Part shown: one piece after another, positions 23,901 to 36,494 of the stretch
Layout: each line of letters opens with the position of its first letter
Position numbering within the stretch: the first letter of the stretch is position 1
NCBI GenBank assembly: GCA_021432605.1
Contig: MU271150.1
Location: 2,232,001 to 2,296,000, forward strand
Source of the DNA: Coniochaeta sp. PMI_546
Lineage: Eukaryota; Ascomycota; Sordariomycetes; Coniochaetales; Coniochaetaceae
DNA length: 64,000 nt
Reading direction: 5' to 3'
The notes under the pieces: generated by a model
What the model saw: the letters and a program-made list of their open reading frames with translations, nothing else
Databases searched by the model: none
What the model was told of the DNA's origin: nothing
Position numbers and translations under genes: made by a program

Positions 23901-24306
23901 TCGTCCACCCTTGATCTGGTCGAGATATTTCGCTGGTCCGTTGTTAGTATCGCCGCTTTTGGTTGGGTTGAGGCAGGCACGCACCTTTCTTCTGGGTAGT
24001 GATTATGTAGATAGTGTCGAGCGTGAACAGCATCAACGTGGTCGGAAACTCGTAGCCAAGCAGCCAGAACTTTCAACGCGATCAGCATCACAAGGCTTAG
24101 GCGACGATGATGACAGGGTAGCAACTCACGTGGACGGCGTTGTTCTTGTGGAATTCTGGTACCTCCTCTGCCTTACCCATGTTGATGACAATAGATGACG
24201 CACCGCCAAAGAGCGCGTCGCCGGAGCGTTTGTCGGCCTTCCAGGCATTAATGAAGTGGGAGACTCGCTCCTGGAAGAGCTTGCTGTCGATCTTGATCTC
24301 CGCCAT
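20970..24306 (-). CDS. SPT16: FACT complex subunit Spt16 (histone chaperone)
   Basis: Five exons (24306-24130, 24069-23985, 23932-23811, 23744-22139, 22084-20970) give 1034 residues, the normal Spt16 length. All four introns (60, 52, 66, 54 bases) have GTGAGT, GTGCGT, GTGAGT and GTAGGT donors and close in frame. The N-terminal aminopeptidase-like domain (to about residue 450) has lost catalysis in this family. The middle part contains [20 protein letters not shown] and the histone-binding module [35 protein letters not shown] and [20 protein letters not shown]. After the conserved GWGFL comes an acidic tail of about 90 residues ending in a basic cluster (KKKQRKR). Spt16 with Pob3 dismantles and rebuilds nucleosomes ahead of and behind polymerases. 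The start ([11 protein letters not shown]) is the family's usual N-terminus. Confidence 0.98.
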
Positions 24307-24513
24307 GGTGATGGGCGTCCGCGAATCGCGTCGATAATTCGATGAAGAGAGGAAGCGGCCAGAGGTCAAATAGTTGGAATGGAGAGCCGAAGGGGAATGG
24401 TGATACAGATGGCTCGCGGTCGGCAGGGTCGTGATGGAGTCGACAGCTCCAAGCCTTGTGCGAGGAAAGGTGGAGGCAAAAAATCCGACCGCATTCGCGT
24501 CACGTCTTAACGG

Positions 24514-24539
24514 AAAGGTAAGGTAAGGTAAGGGAAGGT
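24514..24539. repeat. Short AAGGT tandem repeat in the SPT16 promoter
   Basis: The unit AAGGT repeats about four times and is then interrupted, roughly 210-230 bases upstream of the SPT16 start codon. It belongs to the dispersed AGGTA/TACCT motif set. Confidence 0.8.
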
Positions 24540-27500
24540 CGGTCTGGGGTTCGCGTTAGGCAACTTATTAGCTGCCTGATGCACGAGGCCGAAACTTACG
24601 ATAAGATAAGAACGCTCGGGATTTATTGCATAAGGAAGAGTCAAGTCAATTGAAGAATGATTAAAGACGACTTCAATATTGGAAGCTCAAACATTTAGTC
24701 CGTATATCCTTCAGACTCATGCAAGGCTAAGATCCAACCGCACAACACTTGCCGACTCCCACTGGAGACGCTTCATTGATTGCTACCGTCACTCATGCAC
24801 CTCGGCCGATTCAAGACCACAGCTATAATGGTCATTTGAGTTTGGATGATAGGAGTCTTTGACTAACCATTGTCATCTCGTACATTGTGCTCACCGAGTA
24901 CGAGAATGCCTGCCTCTGCCACCACCTTCTCTGTATGCTCTGTACTGGCGGGCACAGCGTGGTGGGGACATTCGGCAAGAAGTACCGCTTGGGAGTATGG
25001 TTTGCTGACGCACACGGCTGATATTATAACCAACCTGTAGGACAGTCGTGTTTGGTTTCTGCCCCTTGGGAGCAGGGCATCGTTACCAATCGGTGTTTGA
25101 CCTCATGGACTAGGGAGTTCGCTCTACAAGCGAGGGTCCAGAGGCCGTCGTATGCAACCACAGGAGGCGGACTTTCTCTCGCTCGCGGGACCCCTTCAAT
25201 CATAAACGTCGAGGCCTGTATCACTGGGATTGTCGTTATGGTTGATTTCCCTGTTACCCTGCTTCGTACTGAAGTCGATATCGATGGTAGAGACCCGAGA
25301 CCTCCCTTGTGAGAACGGCTTTGTGTAAGAACTCCAGGTTGTTTAAGACACACGCAATGGAGTTAAAATTCCTCGGTCACAGCGCATCGCGTCGCCGCGA
25401 ACGCACACTGATACAGGACATCCGTCATCAAAGTGTCAATTCGGTAGGCAGCTTCCCAAATTGGGTCACAGGCGACAGAAACTCTTAACTCCCTAACTCG
25501 GAGACGAAGCTCAACGAATGCAGATCTACCAGAGGTCTTCCATATCAACCAAAGTCATCTGGAGGCAAGCAATGCAGCCCCGTTGGTCGCCAGTTGGCCC
25601 GGCCAGATATCATCACAGAATCCTGATATATTATCACTCTGCTTCACTACTTTGGAAAAGCGTGAGACTCGTAGAGAAGATTGGCTCTATATTGTCTCAC
25701 GACCATTGCGTGACATCGCTGCCTTCGTACGCCGATGTGTGTGGCCTGCCGTAGTCTGGCGAGGTTTTGCCTACGTACACAGACGAGCTACCACTACCCT
25801 GTCCAGAAAGACATATGTAAACCCTCGTGCCCAGACCAGCAACCTGTGTAGTGGAAAGACCCGTGGGTACACATTTGGGAGACTGTTCGTTGACTGCGGT
25901 AACAGCATGCTGGGGATGAGGCCAAGATGAAGAGCTGACAGATACTGTTACCACTCCATCGATTTAGCTGCGCAGAGGACGATGTCGCCTGCTTGGCAAG
26001 ATCTGATCGACAAATCTTAGCGTGCTCATCCACAAATGTCAAACGCACTTGACGAGGTGTACTGTGTAAGGTGGCTGCAGATTTAGACTTCGAGAACAAG
26101 GCCAGACCTCAGATCATAATTCTAGCGCCAAAGTTAAAATCCCCTCACAAAATCGCCAGCCAACCGACACTCGCCCAGCACCACAGATCATATGAGCCAG
26201 ACAGAGTCCAATGAATTCCAGAGGCCAGCGATTTACGGGCGAGTCTTCTGCTTCGGCTGCACTATAGTTATTCCCGGCAATACCTCTACCGACATTGTTG
26301 CCTAGTCCGGATAGCTGAGCTGTCAGTCTGTCGCGTTGATGATATGTAGGCACTGTGCAAGCTTCACCGACACACATGGAGAGGGCCCAAAAGTTTGAAC
26401 TAGCCGTGCCGTCAACTCGCCGTACTGTCATGTTGTCGTCATTGCCGTGACGTCCGGCACAATACTATCATGAGCTCGCGCTGATCCCAAGACAAAGAGT
26501 GAGCCGAGTAGACAGAGGCCGTGACACAACTGGTACCAGCGCAGCCCGGGAGACATGAGTGCCAGACGATACGCCTGGCTGGTTTATGTTTGCCTGTACC
26601 GGAAAGCTGGGTCAGGTAAGCAAGCGAGCAAAACACAGCGGAGGGTGTGGATGGGGACTGAAAGCTACCTGTAGACAAAAACAACCTGCCATGGTACGTT
26701 GTACTTCATGTACGTGTAGTGTATATCAAAATACGGTGATGCTGTTGGGACCGTTCGAAACCATCCATCCCTGCCCTGCCTGCTTACCTGATTCCGTCCA
26801 GTACAGCAACGTCCCGAGATCTGGTTTTCCCCGCTCGGAGATTTGCTAGGTGAATCGACGTGGGAGACGTTTCGAATCGGAACGCAGATCTGCTCAGCGC
26901 GGGGGCTGGGTGGGAACATCACAGTAGATAAAGCACTGTGCGAGAGACGAGATGAATTCCACCGGTCACGATGCCACCAATTGCAACCTGAACTTATTAG
27001 GTGCTAACGAGACTACATTGTCGCGACACATGCGCGAGCCTCGCCCCCAATCAAGTAACGTCCACCTGGTTTGAAGACGTCTTCGAGTCAGGTGGGAGGC
27101 AGCTCGGATCAGGCGAGTACAGATATCGTCGGCATTTTCTTCAGGACAAAAGCACATATTGGACTGGACGCGCGATATCGAAACAAAATTGGTACCTACG
27201 ATTATAAGGATCTGACGGCAAGCCTTTCTTGCACTGGTATTTAGCCTAAATTACCAATATCTCTATCCTTCTTTTGTCCATCCTTGCTGAGGTGTTTTGT
27301 CATATTCGCCCGGAAAGGGGGTTTTACTGTTGGCGATATTCGAGAGCTCTGTCATATTCTAACGGCTTTCGACTAAGAAGTCCTCTGCTTGTTTATAAGA
27401 TTGGTAGTCTTAGTATGTGATCTGAAATTCATGACAGGTCTGTATACGAGAACTTCAGCCAGCCTACAGCGTCCCATGGAAGGCCGACAGTGTTCGGATC

Positions 27501-29345
27501 CGGATGCGCCAGCACCATGTCCGCGGGTGTCATCAATTCGCCAGTCTTCCTTGACATGACCCGACATCAGTCACTCGACAATGACCAGGGTTTGCGAGGA
27601 CTGTTCCGGCAAGAAACTGATATTACCGGGCAATCTGCGCTAGGTCTCGATATGTACTGTGTATGTCGAGCGCCAAGTATCACTGGGAACGATAAAGACG
27701 TACTAGACTAAGTCTTGGTCCCAGAACTACATTACGCAGTAGAACTAGTCTGTTGTAGTATGGTTCGATTCTAAGTAGTGAGACATGGCCTGAGAAAGGC
27801 CGGCGTCGATAGACTGGTCTCGGATCGAATCGGCGATCCATAGTGCCCCTCAAATCGAAGCTTACCACCCTCGATCTGTCCGAAGGTCGCCCAAGATCAT
27901 GCCACATGGCTGCACCCCAAAATGCGGAAAGGTTTGGGGGGTCGCATTTCCTGACCAGCAAGCGATCAGATCTGTGCTGGTATCGTTAGGGTACCCTCCA
28001 ATCGTCGACGTCCGTTGGTGACAGAGGCCGTGTTTGGCCCCCGCTTGCTAACACGGCGCTATCACGCAGAAGCAAGGTATTCTTGGAGATGAAATGCGAC
28101 CATCCCGCCCAGCCCGTAAAGTAAGTTGACCACAGGAGCTCTGCTTATCTTCAGGTGAACTGACACTCCCGGTACAGTGAACTCGAGAGCGAGATCCGTA
28201 CACGTGAAGCGACCGGCCAAAGAGAAGCCAAAGACGAAGATCTCTGCCCTGACATTCGGCACTTCACCAGCAAGCTCTCATTGACGACTTGCTGAAAGCC
28301 CAAGATGGCGAAGTCACCCCAGTCTTAGCATACTGTGTGTACACAGATCTATCTGACATCTACACGTGTATACAGGTACACGTCAAGGTGGAGACGTTGG
28401 CACGAGAGTACTACATAGTAAAGTACTGTACCATAGTACACTACACGTACGAGGGAGGACCTCCAAAGTAGAAAGCTACCTGACCCAGAGACTTTTGATG
28501 AGTCGGGACCAACGGCAAGCGGACATCGCTCGGCCTAATGTACGCTAACAATGTGACAGGAATAATCACCAGTTACGGAAGTATTTCCGACAGCATTGCT
28601 GCATCATCCAACCACTTGGGAACCGCGGCTGCCGGGGCAGAGTTCTGACATGCACAACGCTGGTGTACATTGCTGTACGAGGTCCGTCAGCATCCCTGTC
28701 GACTGAGCCCCCGGGAGAGATCGTACGTGTCGGATCTCCTGGGACAAAGTCGCTATTAACTAGTGCTTACCGTGCATTGCTTGTAAAGGTAGGAGATGGC
28801 GTCCATCTGTCATGGTGTATCCTAGCGTGTACAGTACGATAAGGTGCCTTTCCTTACTGTGCGGTTGAGGCGCCGGTGATAGAGCGTGTTCGCTAGCTAC
28901 CTTACCGAGTAGCAGAGCCAGTTGCTGTTCGGAGATATTGTACTCTGTAGCCGCTGGCGAAACCATACTTGTATACAGTAACAACTGTGGTCAGAGTCGT
29001 GGCAAGGAAGTGCCGTGTGGCATGCCGATCTCTTCATCTCGTCGTGTTTGCATCCTACGCGTATAATGAATGCAGCTAGTTGGTTACCAAAATGCACCAC
29101 TGTCAGTCTGTCACTCGTCTCTCCGCTCAAAAGTGCAGCACTGAAGGCTGAGCTATAAATTCTGTGCCTTTGGAAATCAGACCGCCGACCAATAATGGAA
29201 TACCGGTAGTTCGGAGACAATAAAAGACAGTCTGAACTTCCTGAACTTCATAGCAAAAAGTTCATACACAGCATTTCCATTTTTATATACGCTAGACACA
29301 ACGCGAACAAGTAGCTGCCCAGAAGTGCAAAACAGGAATAAGCAA

Positions 29346-29372
29346 GCACCCCTGGCACCCCTGGCACCCCTG
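29346..29372. repeat. 9-base tandem repeat, three copies
   Basis: The unit GCACCCCTG occurs three times without mismatch. It lies in DNA with no supported gene, so it is a simple minisatellite seed. Confidence 0.9.
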
Positions 29373-29603
29373 GAAATGCTGGTGGTGCCATTATGCCAAA
29401 AGGCACACAAAGTGGAGTCCGGATGCACTTCCGTGCCTGGATGGTCGTGAGAAGGGACATTCAATACCTCTCTGTCCCTACTGAGTAGGTTGGCAGATCA
29501 CACCCGAGTGCATGATCAACCTTAATCCATGTTTGTTTATATCTCAGTCGACTTCAAGTCACCGTCTTTGATAAAGCAAAAGCCTCTTGAGTTGGGTATT
29601 ATA

Positions 29604-29652
29604 GGGGTACCTTGAGTAAGGTATTTTCCCTTAAGGTACCTATCTTACCTTT
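29604..29652. repeat. Cluster of AGGTA/TACCT palindromic motifs
   Basis: GGTACCTT and AAGGTACC form inverted copies about 19 bases apart. Extra TAAGGTA and TCTTACC copies lie between and after them. It belongs to the dispersed motif family noted in several intergenic regions of the window. Confidence 0.8.
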
Positions 29653-32386
29653 ATTTTGCGTAAGAAGACCATTTTCCCGCGTTTGCCCCCAAACACGTGC
29701 ACGATCTACTGTGGTAAAGCGTGTAGTTATTTTTAGAGACCTTGCATCACGTGGGAAGAAGTTGGTAGGTTCTTCGCTGTTCTTACGATGTACTAACAGT
29801 ATGTGTACAGTAAGGTACCTTGGCATTCGTTAGCTTTGATCGCTTTGATCGTTTAGTATCGTGGCAGCGGTAAGGACACAGCTAGAAAGCTGAACATTCC
29901 GAGTCAGGGATGTAAAAAGCGGCGGGCTGAATACGATCTAAAGAAATAACCATGAAACTATAGAGACCAACGAGTTAGGGTGCAAATATTCTTACACCAC
30001 CACGTAATGGGTAGGCTTACTATGGTAAGTCAGTGATGGCACAACAGTTTTGCAGATCATGATTATACTATGGTAACGATCCAATGCTGCATACGCGTGT
30101 ACACGTACTGTGCACTACACGTGTGGTAGCAAGGAGTGAGGATCTAGATCTACACGTGTATCGGCAGCCGTTGCGACGGACCCTTTTTCAAGAGGGCGTT
30201 CTCTTCAAATCTCCGACGGCACTTATCCTGTCACACCACGATGGGCCTTGCTGGGTGCAGATCAGTGACCAGTCTGGCGAGACTGTCACTCCGTTCTAGC
30301 TCGATTGCTCCGCTACACAGTCCTGAGATGTAGGGTACCATACCTGTGACCCAGCATCTAGTGGAAGATGCCCGGAAGGCGAGGGGACTCTTTCGCTGTG
30401 TGGTCAATTACACACCCACATCCGGCGCTACTTGAGATGCGGCGCCCTCGTGGGGGACACGAGTTTGTAGAAGACTCGAGAGGGAGGCAAGATTACTCGA
30501 AGGCGTCACGCATTCGGTGCCCCAGGCTCTCTCTCGCAAGCACTTCCTTCGAAGTGCGTGGCGTACTGTGGTTTAATATCCGTGAGGAGTCGGAGTCAGT
30601 TTAGATCACAGGCTTCTGTTGTCCCATCGTTTCGATTGTACTGTGGTAATGATGTAAGGTTGACTGCAGATCCTTCGTTGGAGTACAAGTATACACAGGG
30701 TATTCGAAATTCACCGACCGGGAGTTTTATCTCGTTGGTGGGCCACCTTAGCTGAAAGTTTCCACTCTCCCCCTTGCTTCGCAACTTGCTCTGGGAGGTC
30801 CGATTTCAACAATGAAGGACACGAATCACCAATACAATAGTGCACTGTGGATTGCATGCATCTTATGTAATGCAAAAGTAGAAGATAAAAAGTGACATAT
30901 CGTTCCTTGGCGCTGATCCTGAGAAAATGCAGAAGCTAAAAAGAAACCCAAATGACGGGATGTAAATATGCACAGTCTACGTAACAGGCTACCCACACGT
31001 TGTTGGCGCACGCTATTTGGCTGTGTAGTGTACATAGTACTCTCGTAAATGTCTACATGTGTATGAAGGTACAGGACTAGGTTGTTGTTTGCTCAAGTCT
31101 GACAAGCGATGACACCGCCCCCTGATCGGTGATGAAAGGAAATCTGCCAAGTTTCCGGTGACCGACGGGACCCACAAGAGAAAAGGATCATGGATCCATG
31201 GACGCGTTCCAGAGATGCGGCACCGGCGTGTTGGTGGATCTGCGCCCACTATTCTCCGGTACCTTTCCAATCACTTCTCGTTCGATCTTGTCGAGAACAT
31301 AAGAACGTCCACTCGAGGTTACCGGTTGACTTGAGATAGCTCACCCAACTAACTCCTTTGTAGTATTCCTACTACTGCATGTTAGGCTCTCACAACTCCA
31401 TGTCACCAGTGCTGGGCTTGCCCACCCGGCACGCTTATAATAACGTTGCTCTCGTGCAGGCACCGCAATGCTCTGGCTTTCGCTCGGCAGTCCGCTACTT
31501 CGTGCCTTGCTTCATCAGGTCCATCCCAACTAACGAGTACAAGCGGTGTCCAGCATGCCAGCCGACATTCACACACAAGGTAGAGAGATCTGGGAAAATG
31601 CCCCACGACTCTACTCTCTACTGTCGTTGCGCAATGAATGCGTTTGCACGGTAGAGATAGTTCATGCAAACCAGCAGGTCCGGCATTAGGTCGCTCACAT
31701 CATACCTATCACTGAAGGGTCGGAAGATCCGGTGGCCTCCGTCATATCAGAAGCCAGGACAGGCAGGCGGACTGGGACCGTGTTGTGTACTTGTAGGATT
31801 ATGGAGAATGGGTCGCTGACAAGATGCCAAGTTGACGGAGGGCTTTCACAGGAGAGCGTACATTGGGGGTTGGTGTCTCTCAACATCCTTCTGTGTAGCT
31901 GCAGCTTCCCTAAGACTTAAGTTCCCTTTCTCAACATGGACCCGCCAGACCCGCAATCACCCATGTCGACAAATTGGACCCACACGCTGATCTCTCTCGA
32001 CAATCTCCAAATCTTGGGCTTGCAGACTTCTGGTGCGATTCCCCGTTTCTTGTTCGCTGCATCTCGATACGTAGACAGGGGCAGGGGTTTGAGTTCCCAA
32101 AAGGCTTGTTGTACCAAGTCCACCCTTAGCTAGAGGTAGGTACGGTACCTCAATATCTCAGCAATAATCAAGTGAAACAAGTGCTCCACCTACTTGGGTA
32201 TGATTTCGTTCCCCCCCCCTTCTCCCAGGTATCTTGCTTTTGTGACGGTTGATTCCGCGCACCAAGACATCTCGTTTTCTCAGGACTCCTGTGGTTAGTT
32301 ATGTGCAGTTCATGTCTGGTGACGCGAGAAACTGGCTAGTCCTGTCGCCGTTGTACCTATAATCACCTCTCACACCCATCATCCAG

Positions 32387-32429
32387 CCTTTCCTCCTTTT
32401 TCCTTTTTTCTCTCTTTTCCGCTTCTTTA
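32387..32429 (+). promoter_or_regulatory. Pyrimidine-rich tract upstream of nsdD
   Basis: About 40 bases are almost all C and T. Such CT-rich stretches are common just upstream of fungal transcription start sites. It lies about 1 kb before the nsdD start codon, which would imply a long leader; the true start site is not known. Confidence 0.35.
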
Positions 32430-33227
32430 CCGCCGCTTCAGCTTGGCTTAGCCCAAGGCAAGCGCTGTATATTAGTAACATACCTTGTTGATGTCACCTA
32501 AGGTAGTCAAAGATACTTCGCCACGCCACAAGTAGCGTGTCTGAAATCAGAGTGTTCCCGCCGCCGAATCCGTCTTCGATCTTGCTGTTCGGAACCGCTT
32601 TCTTGAGATGAGTCGGCGCTATAGCTTGTCAGCGCGAAAAGAAGTCGAACCGGTCCTCAATCAATCACGGGGACTTTAGATTTTGGTTCGCTTTCATTCG
32701 CTGGATCTCGGCGATCGATATCATCTGCGACCAACGACACGGCACGATACGGCAAACTAGACCGCACTAAAAGGTCCCCTGGCTGGGGCAAGAGCTGCGG
32801 CCTCGCGGATCCGCCTCCGGACCCAGTCTTACGATTTCAAAGTCGATCGATCCGTCGTCTTGGAAGTTGGAAGCAACTAGCCGGTCTTGCATCCATCAGA
32901 GACCGTCGCCGCCGCCACCACGACCACCACCCACCGCCCACCCACAGTCAGCCGTCATTGACGCCCTCCTTTGTTGTAAGCCCGAACTTAGTATCAGCCA
33001 AGTACACGGGCGTCCATTCATCTTGACTAAAGACGCCTTCAACACCCACCCGCCTTACCGGTCAAAGCCGCCCAAGCACTGTTTCTGTGCTGTCGCGATA
33101 GATCTCAGCAAGATTCGCCAGGGCACTGAACTAGACAGCACTAGACCGAAAGCAGCACCCTCTCAAGCCAAGCCACACGCTGGCACTATCGGTTCCCGCT
33201 GATCTGGATCTCCGCCTCAGGCCATCG

Positions 33228-33404
33228 ATGCAGACTCGGTACGTACTGCTTGCTGGTATACCTGAATGTCGGGTCCCAACCACGTTTATTATCTCTCCAT
33301 CTCGTCCTGTCATCCACCTTCCCACACTTAGCCGTCTTATGCCTCCTCGATCACGACTCCCCACACCTGCTTGTCGCCTTCAGTCGTGTACGGGGCAGAT
33401 GTAG
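33228..33404 (+). promoter_or_regulatory. Upstream open reading frames in the nsdD leader
   Basis: ATG 33228 opens a 58-codon frame ending in TAG 33402-33404. Two later ATGs (33339 and 33399) lie in the same frame, the last forming a minimal ATG-TAG just 60 bases before the nsdD start. A second frame has its own small ORF (33266-33331). If these bases are in the mRNA, translation of nsdD would need re-initiation or leaky scanning. Leader splicing (a GTACGT sits at 33239) could remove some of them. Confidence 0.45.
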
Positions 33405-33463
33405 ACGTAAACACTACTGATCGACGGAAGGCTTTTCAGGTCCTCTATTCGTCGAGTGCCGCT

Positions 33464-35098
33464 ATGGAAACCGGCGGATTCGACAGCCGGCACAGGTATG
33501 CCCTTACCACTCTTTGCCCTAGCTAGATTTCGTGTTCCCCTCGTCTACTGACACTTCGGTCAGCACATCGACTTCCGCCAGCAGATTTGGCGACTCGGAT
33601 CGCAAACCCGGAGATCCTGCTGAAAGACCCTTCCAAGAAGGCTATACAATGGCAACGGCCAGCGCAGCACCCGGGACCGTTTCCTACCAATCCCAAAAGA
33701 CCGCTTCGTTCTCTTCAAGCTACCCTCATTCTGCGCCGGCCACCAGTATTCCAGCTGGAATGTCGTCCTCGATTGAGGCTCGAAGGACTTCAGATGAAGC
33801 CGAATCGACACACCGCCGAAGTCAACATTCTTTGCCTTCGTTACAGGAGGTCTTCCTCAACGCCTCTTCAGAAAGTCGCGATTCCCCTCGGGCATTACAT
33901 CCGCCGCACTCCTTTCCTCCCCGACCTCCGGAACCGCTGTCCAGCTTTTCGACCTCTGCGCGGCCGACGTTATCTACAAGGACGACTGCACCACCGCCGT
34001 TACCCATATTTGGTGTACACCCACCCGCGAACCAGGCATTCATAGGACGCGATCAGGAAACGGATCAGAGACAAGCGGCGGAGGTTGCGCCGCAGCAGCT
34101 ATCCGGGGGATATTCAACAAATTTTTCTCAGCAGCACATGGCGACTTCGCAACACCCGGCGGCACTTTATCCCCAAGCTGGACAGCGTCCCCCAGGACAG
34201 CTACCGCTTCCCAGTCTGGGGCGGCAGCCTCCATCTCCGCGGCAGCCAAACCCAGCGGGTCTCTCCCCGTTAGACAGTGGAAGGCCACCAATTCATCCCG
34301 ACGAAGATATCGCCCGGAACAAGTATGAAGGGGCTCTGGGCCGGCCTTTTGATGCCTACCCCTATTTGGACGCCCTTAACAAGGTAAGACTGTTCCATAT
34401 TCTCGAGAACAGTTGCTGCTCGAGCGACTTGGCTTGAGAGTGCGTCCTCAGAGCGCGCGCAAACTGATCAGGCTGCACAGATCGCTTTATCGTCACGTAT
34501 CATCTTTAACTTTGCCGAAGCCTTCGACGTAGCTGCTCGTGAACAAAACGGGGGGGCGCCAATTCCGTCGAGATTACCCAACGAAACTGAAATCACGGTC
34601 ATGATGGATAACGCATCTAACATTCGGCAATGTCTTAACGACGTAAAGAGCATGATTCAGCACAACAGAGTGCGCACTGAGCGAGCTCGGGACATGGTTC
34701 GGGATTCAGTCGTCCGCAAACCGCTGGAGGATGAAGATGTCCACATGTATAACGATCCGTCGAAGGCGCCCCAGCAGCAACATCATCCGCATCACCCTCA
34801 TCATCCCCTTAATCACCAGTCGGCCTACACGCTCGCGGAGGTCAAGAAGCGCCGCGGAGTAAGTCTCGAACCACCCGCTCCCAGCGCGGCACCGAGAGTT
34901 GCTGACCCTACACGCAAGCGAGCGGCGCCCCCGGGCCGATGCCACAGTTGCAATCGGGTTGACACCCCAGAATGGAGGAGGGGGCCCGATGGCGCCAGGA
35001 CCCTTTGCAATGCCTGCGGGCTGCACTATGCCAAACTAGAGCGAAAACGGCAGTCGGAGCAGCGGTCCATCCGTCCAAAGCCGGTTCATGAGCCTTGA
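33464..35098 (+). CDS. nsdD: GATA-type transcription factor NsdD (SUB-1/Pro44 family)
   Basis: Three exons (33464-33495, 33564-34383, 34481-35098) give 489 residues; the introns are 68 bases (CTGAC branch) and 97 bases. A single GATA zinc finger sits at the extreme C-terminus, residues 438-463, with CHSC, an 18-residue loop ([18 protein letters not shown]) and CNAC, followed by [11 protein letters not shown]. One C-terminal CX2CX18CX2C finger with a long Ser/Pro/Gln-rich N-terminus is the hallmark of NsdD. A conserved middle segment ([20 protein letters not shown] ... [13 protein letters not shown]) and a His-rich run ([12 protein letters not shown]) precede it. NsdD promotes sexual development and represses conidiation in Aspergillus; the orthologue is sub-1 in Neurospora and pro44 in Sordaria. 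The start [10 protein letters not shown] was chosen because the longer frame lacks an ATG and crosses the intron. Confidence 0.95.
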
Positions 35099-36233
35099 TA
35101 CGGTGTGCGCTCATGGCCGCATCATCTCCTGGATTGGGCTAAATATACGAATTGATGTCCGCAACAAGACGCATGGCCACGGAGGCAGCTGAGCTTACTG
35201 CAAGCGTCTACAGTGCGCGCTAGCTCGGGCCTGCTGGCTCTGCCCACGACGACGATATATCCGGTTGTGGTCTCTCACCGAGAAACTGATCATGTGGACC
35301 CTGAGTGTCAGTGTCCCTTGAGCTCGTCTTCGAAATATGCAGGCAGAAACCGAGCAGTATCGAAGCGATCCATATTGAGTAAGCGGCGCGACGAAGCGAT
35401 ACGGAGCGATTTGAGGCAAGCGAGATGTCATCGCATGTGTTGGCAACGCGAGGGGCCTTTTTCTACCTTCATTATCCATCCATGTATACCCAGCGCTTGT
35501 AGATTATCGGGGCAAGCTGGTCTTCTACCATGCCCAGGCTCCGCGCGGTGTTCTCCATTGGTTTAGAGGGAGGAGGTAGAAGAGTTGTATCAGTACATGC
35601 GTGTGTAGTGGCGCCAACCTATCTCAGATCGAAGACTGGCTCTAAAAAGAAGGCTGCTTTGGCTCTACCGTGATATCCGCCGCAACGCATGCTGTATGTA
35701 AACATGCAAGGAAGGACTGACGTGCCGTGCCGCCTGGGAACCTCCGACGTACTGGCGCTTGACCATATCCCCTTCTCGCTCTGGGTCACTATCGCTAGTG
35801 CTACCAGGTCGGGCCCTTGGGTCTCTAGTACAGAGGCGCCATGGCCCCCATGGCTCCCCACTTCGCGAAAGGTCGCTTGCTAGCCATATCTGACAAGATT
35901 TAAGGGAGGTCACGATGTGGTAATGTGGTGATGTGGATGGAGTATCGCTAGATCACAGAAGACCTAGTGTGCATAGCTGTAGTCCAGGTATCACAAACCC
36001 CTGGTCTAGCGGCGCAATCTAGGCCGTCGACATGATATCGTACGATACACGAACTGGATCACCACTTGGGCAATGACATAGGTTATCCTTTCACTGCTAG
36101 TTGTATTTGTGCCTTCACGGTTGCTGTACAAGCCACGGCAGCATCATTTTGACACGGATGAAAACCACAGCCCGAGCTAATAATCAGCTACGTGGTTTTA
36201 GAGTCGATTGTTATTGCGGATCAATTTAAGCCA

Positions 36234-36494
36234 TTATCTACATCCGCTATGTTTGACACAACCGAGCGTGAGACACGTTGGAGGCATACATGCGTTGAGC
36301 ATCACTGCTGAATCAAGCAGCAAGGTTCGGGATGAGCTTGATACACGACTGTAGGACTCGGGTACTAATTGTCGTCTGATGGTCAACGGCAGGGGGATCA
36401 CAGACTTGGAGGTACCGGTAGAGGTCTGTTGTGGCTGTTGCTGCGCGGCTGGGGCACCCATGTTTCCGAAGTCAGCTGGCGAAGATGATGCCAT
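36234..36494 (-). CDS. Doubtful small reading frame
   Basis: From ATG 36494 the frame gives 86 residues with a plausible disordered N-terminus (MASSSPADFGNMGAPAAQQQ) followed by QTSTGTSKSVIPLPLTIRRQ. The C-terminal third is of poorer quality, so it may instead be the first exon of a spliced gene or a relic. No domain or homologue was recognised. An alternative in-frame ATG lies 45 bases upstream. Confidence 0.2.
   Translation of the reverse strand: MASSSPADFGNMGAPAAQQQPQQTSTGTSKSVIPLPLTIRRQLVPESYSRVSSSSRTLLLDSAVMLNACMPPTCLTLGCVKHSGCR

Larger units (their letters stand above)
24307..33463. other. 9.2 kb intergenic region upstream of nsdD
   Basis: No convincing gene was found in this very long divergent interval between SPT16 and nsdD. 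The left 250 bases are the SPT16 promoter with an AAGGT-type repeat. Frames at 25024-25353, 25363-25548, 25583-25930, 26114-26431 and 29177-29464 are short, overlap others on the opposite strand and show no domain. Palindromic TACACGTGTA-like sequences and AGGTA clusters are scattered through 28.3-32.2 kb. The right end (about 32.3-33.46 kb) has a pyrimidine-rich tract and upstream ATGs typical of a long leader. Long upstream regions are known for developmental regulators of the nsdD type. Confidence 0.5.
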
